This document shows, piece after piece, positions 17,501 through 23,869 of a DNA stretch of 23,869 nucleotides (the stretch's first letter is position 1; the number at the start of each line of letters is the position of its first letter). The stretch is from Mesotaenium endlicherianum (Eukaryota > Streptophyta > Zygnematophyceae > Zygnematales > Mesotaeniaceae), in NCBI GenBank assembly GCA_009602735.1, contig WELA01005328.1:499890-523758 (forward strand). Reading direction: 5' to 3'. The position numbers and the translations under genes are program-made. A model generated the notes under the pieces. That model searched no databases. It saw only the letters and a list, made by a program, of their open reading frames with translations, and was not told the DNA's origin.

Positions 17501-20150
17501 TGGCGTAAGGACCGTAATTGACCGCAATATTGTTTCCTCCAAAATGCGTCCTTTTTTTGTTGTTTGGACGAAAGAGACTTCATCGGGTTATATTCCAACG
17601 CTCCTTGATTCTCGAGTCGCAGTGAGTCGTGACTACGTGCATCGGACCTGCCTACGGTGTTCGGTCCAGTCCGACGATTGTCGACTTTTACATTGAGGAT
17701 TCTGTACGTACTAAACTCCAGGTTTTTTTTCTCGGCGACCATGATAGCAACCTGACGAATTCGAACACGACGGGGCAAATTTGAGAAACTGGTGCACGTC
17801 GTCCAATTAGGGGCAAGTTTAAAGTGGGCAATATAGGAGTATATTCACCAACGCCCATTGTGGCATTTGAAAAAAAAATGAACGAAGTAGATGTTTAGTG
17901 CAGATCACGAGATATGGTAAAGTCATACCTTTTAGCGATTCCAAGTCCATGTCTACTATAAACAAGAGAACTCGAATCCTTTTTATGCTCTCTCTAGAAG
18001 AAGTGACTTGCAAGAAAAGAAATTTAATCAGCACATTGAAAATGAAGTCCTTTGTGCACTCATTTCACTTACGGTAAAAAGTCCTTGAACAATCTAAGGA
18101 AGTCTACCTTTATGACATTTCAATAATATCGACCTCGTTTTGGCCACAGTGAACTTGCCATCAACGTTTAAAATCCCTTGCCGCTCAGCCAAACTTCAAA
18201 CATGGGCGCATTAAGGGGCGGGGTGTAAGGTGCGCAGGTTGACGTCAAATGATAAACGTACAAATTCATCATGAATCCGTCATGTTGAAATTTGAATTTA
18301 CAGAAAACATCAGATCATGAAGACTCGATTACAAAATTTAAGTCCGCCCAGTCTAACAATCTTGACGCAAACATTCGGATATTTATCTTCATCCATGCAC
18401 GCCACACTCTCCAAGAGAAAACACGACGAAGAATGTAGTACAAGCTCAATGCATGCCATTTTTCCTAAAATGCAAGCTTACACCAAGTTGGCGTCGATTG
18501 AATACATGTGACTTCAAATATGTGTATGAATATTTTGTACAAATCTGCAGTGTTCCAATCAAGAAGTTCCGGATTCCTTTTCTAGGCCTTTTCTAATGCT
18601 TGAGCATTCTTTTTTTGTATAAGCTAAGATTATACGCCTATGTCACAAGAAGAACCGTCAAACCAATTCTAACTACTATTTTAAATTTCTCTTTGTACAT
18701 CTCTTTTGGAGTGCCTCACTGCGTATACTTTGCTTTGAATATCAATTGGCTTTTCAATATTTCCCAAGGATTAAGCTTAATGGATTACGAGCCAAACGTA
18801 ATAGAGAACTTGTGCCCATCCTCAAACATGATCACAATTGTAAGTACATACATGCCCTACACATTTTGTGATCATGCATCTACTTATTGGCATTATGTAC
18901 AACACGTCATGTTGCCACGTTGTGTGATAACCTATAGAACCCTTGTTATATATGCGACCATTGGGGGGAAACGTACGTGATAGTATTTAAATTTTTGATT
19001 TAAACTTTCTTGCCGTCTTTTTTCCAATTAAAAAAACTTCTTTGCACTAATTTTCCATTTATGTTATTTTGGAAGCCAACACTTAAAATACCTGCATCCA
19101 CTTCGAGTTGAGCTCCCATGTATGGGACGTTAGGTACCAAGGACCTAGTCAATATAAAGCTAAGCCTGTGATCAACCTCTATAAGAAATTGAACGGATTT
19201 GTTAAAAAAAATTGCTAGTAAACCAATGGCTATGTCAAATGCCATCTCCACAGCTATCGGTGATGAGGTACATAGAGTGTGGGTTGCAAGGAACTTAAAC
19301 AAAATGCGTGTGTGTTGGCAGAATACTAACTTTGAAACTACTTGGAGATATAAGCGTGCTCACAACTTTCACAGCTACATAAATTATTGACTAGTATACC
19401 CTTGAGGTTGGTCCACCCACTGACTTCACTACCATAAATACGATATGTGTCGTAAGGGAACAACTTGGTGTTGACTACTTGTTTCCTTATAAATAAGCCG
19501 TTATGGGTCTTGTTTTGAGTAAAAAAAAACTCTCAAGAGATGATTTTAGCGCAGAGCTTATACTAAAAGTAAGCCTCGTATATTTCAAGAAACAACAGTA
19601 CGAGTCGCTTTCATATTGGCTCGATGTATGCTATATGCGTATGGAAGTAGGCCTTGAATCGAACATAGCTGTGTCAGCCATGGGTCCAATATTATATATC
19701 CTTTTAGGGACACAATCTTTCGCACACCTTTCCATCTTGCTGAATTGGTTCAAATGTAATGAGTACGTAATGTTGCCTCAAGCACATGGGAAAATGTTTA
19801 GACTACATGAGGTAAATTGTTTTAGCATTTCAATTACTTCAAAATCACTAGGATGTCATTCAAGGTCATATAAGACATTTTGAAACAATATTGGTTAATT
19901 TGATACTTAAGTTAGTCATTTTCCCCGTGTAATCTCGTCACTCGTGTATGGTGTACCATGCATCCAAACTTACATATTGCTCTCAATAACATCCTCCGCC
20001 AGAAAGTGTGCATACCATATACACATATGCTTTCATATTCAGATTTATCATCAACTAGAAAAGGAAAGAGCGGGGTTATTTTGACATACAAGCGGGCTCC
20101 TTCAACATACAAGCTGTACCATATCAAATTAGAGCTCTCCCTTGATCTCG
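17501..20150. other. AT-rich stretch with no recognisable gene
   Basis: Base composition is visibly AT-rich compared with the gene-bearing flanks, and simple repeats are scarce. The longest open frames (18600-18980 and 19503-19883 on +, 19000-19302 on -) show no recognisable domain, no consistent splicing partner and random-looking composition. It may be decayed transposon sequence, but no LTR, terminal repeat or target-site duplication could be identified. Confidence 0.5.
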
Positions 20151-21565
20151 CCTTCCTCCCCCTCCCTCCCCTGCCCCATTTTCCCTTTCCACCTCCGAGG
20201 CTATCATGTGCGCTATTGACCCTTAATTTGCTTACACTATTGTCACTAACTTTGTATCATACATTGCAGGGTGTATACACATTTTATGTATACATCCCAA
20301 CTTATTCCAATCTCAAAGCATATAATGATTTTGGCCTAATGCGCTTTTGCATCAGGACGGCGCAATCTTGCAAGCAATACAACACCAAAGCTCCAAGTAA
20401 CATTACATCTATTTTGAACTCCAGACTTCTAATATTAATGACAAATATAATAACCGTCCTAGATATAACATACAGCCCTCCAATATGCACAAACTCCACA
20501 CGCCCCCATATATGATAACCCGCTGGCTTGACAGGAGAGTCATCGACCGGGATGCCCACTTGGCCACTACTTCCTTACACGGTTCCTGCATCACTTGACA
20601 TCCTTTTTCTCCAGGCCAAGAGGGGCCTCACAGAGGTGAGAGGAAAAGGGACAGATACACAAAGGGAATCTGCAAGGGAGGGAAGCATGGGGAGAGAGAG
20701 AGAGAGAGAGAGTGGGGGGGAGGGCAAAAGGGAAGGCTGCGTGAGATGTTGCGTGGATGAAACCGACAGAAGGCGTGCTAGAGCTTCCTTGCGTGCTTTT
20801 GCAGGGGATGGATAGTTGCACGTCTGTAACGTGCGCATGTAGCTCCAAGTGGGGTGCTGACGTTTGTGAGCCCTCCCTCTGTAAGACCTGGCGCTGCATG
20901 TGCTTGTGCTTGCACTGGCGGCTGGCCTAAGATTGGAACATGCGCTCGGACCTGTATTGAGCTGACTGTTGACTTCCTTCAACCTCTGCACACGCCCGCC
21001 ACAGCCACAGATGGCGAACACGTGAGCCTGTCAAGTCGTGTCGAGAGGAGCAGGTTCAAAACACACATACAGATTTCCACCTGCCAGTTGCAATGTGATG
21101 GCAAGACGTTTGACTTCCTCGCTTCAGTCCTTCCCTTTTGCCCTGTATGTGCTCAAAGTACATTGCCAGCTTACACAGAGGCCAACATGCAGAGAGGTAT
21201 GCATACAAAGTTCCCACTCTTTCCTCCTCCTCCTCCTCCTCTGTTTCATTCCATCGGCTCCTGCCCTTGCGTGAGCCCTTCCCGCATGAGCATGTGGCGC
21301 TGGATGCGACTGCAAGCAGCAAACGGTCTACCCGTACACTTGCTGTCCAGGCACACACTTGCCGCACATGTGTTGCAAGTGCTATCCGCACAAGACTTGC
21401 TGGCCTCGTAAACTCCATCACGGCGCAGGTGTTGCGACCTGCGCCAGTCGGCAGAAACCTCTCTCTCCAGCACCCGCAATCGTGACCGACTCCAGTCGAC
21501 GATGCGTAAACACGTCAGGCTGCTGGGCGGCACAACGCGAGCGAGTGAGCGAGGGAGGGGAGCGC
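20151..21565. other. Intergenic region downstream of the KNOX gene
   Basis: Contains a C-rich stretch (about 20155-20190), an (AG)11 tract (20691-20712) and a short TCC run (about 21224-21242). The right end should include the KNOX 3' UTR. No other gene was recognised. Confidence 0.5.
20691..20712 (+). repeat. (AG)11 microsatellite
   Basis: Dinucleotide repeat in the intergenic region, followed by a short G run. Confidence 0.85.
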
Positions 21566-22879
21566 TCACTTGCTGTGCTGCTGCTTGCGCTTAGAGGCCC
21601 TGTGGTGCTGCTGGGGCGCGGACGAGGCCGAGGCGCGGTTGGCAGCGGCTGGAGGCACAGGCGTATGCCAATTGCGCTTGCGCTGGTTGATGAACCAGTT
21701 GTTGATCTGCTTCAGCTCCAGCCCCGTCTCCGCCACCAGCTCGGCTTTCTCATCCTCCTGTGATGTCATGAGGGCCACACAGAGAGAGGGGAAGACGGGG
21801 TGAGTTGTTTGAGGGAGGGGGGGGGGGGGGNNNGGGGGGGGGGGGGGTTTCACAAATGCAGGCCAATCGTGTACTGTATCAGAAAAGTGGACCTTCATGT
21901 ATGCACAATAGTACAAAACTTTGTGTGTGTGTGCGTGTGTGTGTTTCGGGTGTGTGTGTGCACCCCCACACGTTGAAATATAAATTGAACAATGCCTCAC
22001 CGTGGGGTAGGGCCACTTGGGGTGCGCGTGCCACCAGGCCTTGAGGACAGCTGTCGTGTTGCCGGGCAGCTTGCCAGCTCGCCTCTTCCGGATGATCTCG
22101 TCTCTGACGTCCGAGATCCTCGCTCGGTAGTTCTGTGCACATTTAGTCAAGTAGAGGTGATAATGAGTGCGTGCATTTGTGCGTCCCATTGCTGCAAACA
22201 AAAGGGCAGCTTCGTTTCAACAATTGAGTGTCAGCAGCATTTTTAAGTGACCCTGTGCTCATTACAATAACAATGTGTGTGAGTGTGAGTGTGAGTGTGT
22301 CTGTGTGAATGTGTGTGCGCGCACGCGGTGTGTATGGTTGTGTGGGCTTGCATGATTATCTATGTTTTAGTCAGAGATTTGCAAAAGCTGGCCGGATGAT
22401 GGAGCCTCTGCAAGAGGACAAAAACTCACAACAGCCAGCTTCAATCACCACTCATCGCACTCGCTGTCAAAGTGCAAAGCTTTACACGTTTTTGAGCTAC
22501 CTTCTCCGTCAGCATTGGCACACATGTTAAAAACATGCCCGTGTGTCTGCGTGCATGTGGGGTTATGTATTGCACATGATAGAAGCAAGCGGTGCCACAA
22601 ACAAGAAAAGGAATAAGAAGCACAAAGAGAACATCACGCAAGCGAGAAGTGCACGCACCTGCTTGAGCTCTTGCTTGAGCTCCAGGCGCATGCGCTCCAT
22701 GATGGTGCGCTCGTCATCCGTCGGAATCAACGGCCCGTACGGCCCCGATGCTCCAGCTGGCGCGATTGGGGCTCTTGCCCGCTGCTCTTCCTGGAAGGTC
22801 CCTCCCTCGCTCTCCGCCAGCTGTTCGCTGTCTTCGTCGTCAGACATCGTCAGGCCATAGCCGGGTCCTGGCTCCGAGC
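21566..22879 (-). CDS. KNOX2: Class II KNOX (TALE) homeobox transcription factor, 3' part (5' partial)
   Basis: Exons on the minus strand are 22879-22659, 22132-22001 and 21757-21566 (stop at 21566-21568). Joins are CAG|GTGCGT...GCACAG|AAC and ACG|GTGAGG...TCACAG|GAG, both phase 0; the first visible exon starts in phase 1. About 180 residues are seen. In order: [10 protein letters not shown] acidic motif typical of class [19 protein letters not shown] leading into the ELK domain ([18 protein letters not shown]); TALE homeodomain from about [10 protein letters not shown], with [10 protein letters not shown], the three-residue PYP loop, and recognition helix [13 protein letters not shown]. The tail is Ala/Ser/Gln-rich and ends in a basic KRKQQHSK. 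The protein binds DNA in the nucleus, usually with a BELL partner, and class II members act in diploid-phase and differentiation programmes. An intron splits the homeobox right after PYPT, a position known from plant KNOX genes. The MEINOX (KNOX1/KNOX2) exons are not in the remaining 990 bases and must lie beyond the right edge. Confidence 0.95.
21817..21847 (+). repeat. Poly-G tract interrupted by NNN
   Basis: G run of 14 bases, three Ns (21831-21833), then 14 more Gs, in the last KNOX intron. On the transcript it is a C tract. Length is unreliable. Confidence 0.9.
21919..21962 (+). repeat. Imperfect (GT)n microsatellite
   Basis: GTGTGTGT runs separated by GCGTGTG and TTTCGG interruptions, within the KNOX intron that splits the homeobox. 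Confidence 0.8.
22133..22658 (-). other. KNOX intron between ELK and homeodomain exons
   Basis: Bounded by GTGCGT and TGCACAG. Contains a GTGTGA/GTGT repeat at about 22272-22324 (plus strand). No exon seen inside. Confidence 0.7.
22272..22324 (+). repeat. (GTGTGA)n/(GT)n imperfect repeat
   Basis: Three GTGTGA-like units followed by GT-rich and GCGCGC sequence, inside the KNOX intron. Confidence 0.8.
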
Positions 22880-23788
22880 CTGCATGAAAGACACACGGTG
22901 CCAGCTCAGCATGCCGTTGCCTTGTCAGCGCCAGCAATTCCTGTGCCACACAAACATTGCCTTTTCAACGCCCTTGATGCCATTGCCGTATGAGTGACAA
23001 CCTTCTTGGGCCCGCCACTTCCAACCTTGTTGCGCAATATCGGTGTTGAACTGTGGAAATTAAAGTATATAGAGACCTACCATTTCTCAATATTCAAGAA
23101 TCAAGTTCTCGATTTGCTTCATTTCTCTGTTCTGTGCACACACTTCATGTTCTGGAGACATCTGAAATCCAGATACCTCGAGCGTGTAAGCGACAAGCTG
23201 CAAGAAACAACAATCTCGCTCTGGAAAGCCTGGATACCGGTGTGCCCTTTCTCACTCGCAGTAGTTCTTGGTGCAACAGGTCAATGTGAATCCGTGCAAT
23301 ACATCAACGAACATAAATTGTTTTGTTGCACTCACGACTTACTTCCCACTTCCAGTCACATAATATTTCCACCGGGTGGCGAGGTGCCCTGAGGCAACGT
23401 GTGAGACGGCTGTCACCCAACCTCTGTGCGCAATCTCTAGCATGCAAAACATCACCACACTCCAAGAAATGAAAATTTTACGTACTGCAGGATTGAATCC
23501 TAATGAGGCGCTTTTGAAGAAGGAGGAAGACGATCACGTTGTGCACGCAGCCAAGGAGGTCATGTGCACGTGTGCACGCACGCACGCACGCACACAGACA
23601 CATACACGCACATATATATACATAGTCGCAATGAATGGAGCAGGAAGAATAGAATAAGAGCGCAAACCCATAGTCCAACGGGCAAGCAAATGCACCCATC
23701 TTCCGCATCCGACATCTGGCGTGGAACATGCAAGCACGCAAGTATGCAAGCACGTTGCATGCATACCGGCCTGCTTGCGCGCGCATGC

Positions 23789-23869
<81 letters not shown>
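22880..23869 (-). other. Upstream KNOX intron (or part of it) up to the window edge
   Basis: The first visible KNOX exon has a 3' splice site at 22880-22882 (TTCATGCAG), so this segment is intronic unless a short exon was missed. No KNOX2-domain-like segment is found in any minus-strand frame. It contains CA-rich sequence near 23573-23623, short GCAAGCAC-type repeats (about 23728-23755), CATGCATG and a terminal (GA)n. Confidence 0.6.
23788..23869 (+). repeat. (GA)n microsatellite at the right end of the window
   Basis: More than 80 bases of uninterrupted GA repeat reach the last base, preceded by GCGCGCATGCAT. Confidence 0.95.

Noticed and set aside
18600-19883. Open frames of 100-126 residues in the AT-rich stretch
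   Set aside because: No domain, catalytic motif or splice-consistent neighbour was recognised; lengths are not remarkable.
22272-22324. Regular short repeats as a possible CRISPR array
   Set aside because: Units are two to six bases with no spacers, and the host is eukaryotic; these are microsatellites.
22990-23786. Possible upstream KNOX2/MEINOX exon in the last 900 bases
   Set aside because: Minus-strand frames were read for the KNOX2 pattern and none resembles it; the sequence is CA- and GA-repeat-rich.

Overview
The window looks like nuclear DNA of a green-lineage eukaryote, most likely a streptophyte (charophyte alga or early-diverging land plant). The strongest evidence is the 3' part of a class II KNOX homeobox gene (MSDDED motif, ELK domain, TALE homeodomain with the PYP loop). 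ABCC transporter and ENT nucleoside transporter genes fit this. Genes are spliced: nearly every intron I could place begins GTG(A/C)G or similar, most coding exons are GC-rich, and introns are full of simple repeats. I cannot name the species. I see no operons, CRISPR arrays or prokaryotic features.

Layout: (1) 28-658, + strand: the last two exons of an ABCC (MRP-type) transporter, cut by the left edge. (2) 1974-3578, - strand: a two-exon gene for a secreted 451-residue protein with PPGPYKSF repeats and no family I recognise. (3) 5169-8911, + strand: a complete three-exon equilibrative nucleoside transporter, 451 residues. (4) 10363-15032, - strand: a five-exon NAD(P)-binding Rossmann-fold protein (NmrA/COG2910-like atypical SDR), 334 residues, with a poly-serine insertion; a 561-base assembly gap lies in its second intron. 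(5) About 15.1-21.5 kb: a long gene-empty stretch, mostly AT-rich, with small diverged repeats and no recognisable transposon proteins. (6) 21566-22879, - strand: the last three exons of the KNOX gene, continuing past the right edge.

Exon joins were set by hand, by requiring consensus splice sites, matching codon phase and agreement with family motifs. Every join listed is phase-consistent, but none is backed by transcript data. The genes do not form an obvious pathway; this is an ordinary mixed neighbourhood.

The observations most worth a second look are: the unclassified PPGPYKSF-repeat secreted protein; a TTAGGGTTAGGGTT tract read in frame inside a transmembrane segment of the transporter; introns whose 3' ends carry GGGC repeats instead of a pyrimidine tract; and a trinucleotide-encoded poly-serine block inside a Rossmann enzyme. 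I found no convincing new multi-gene system.
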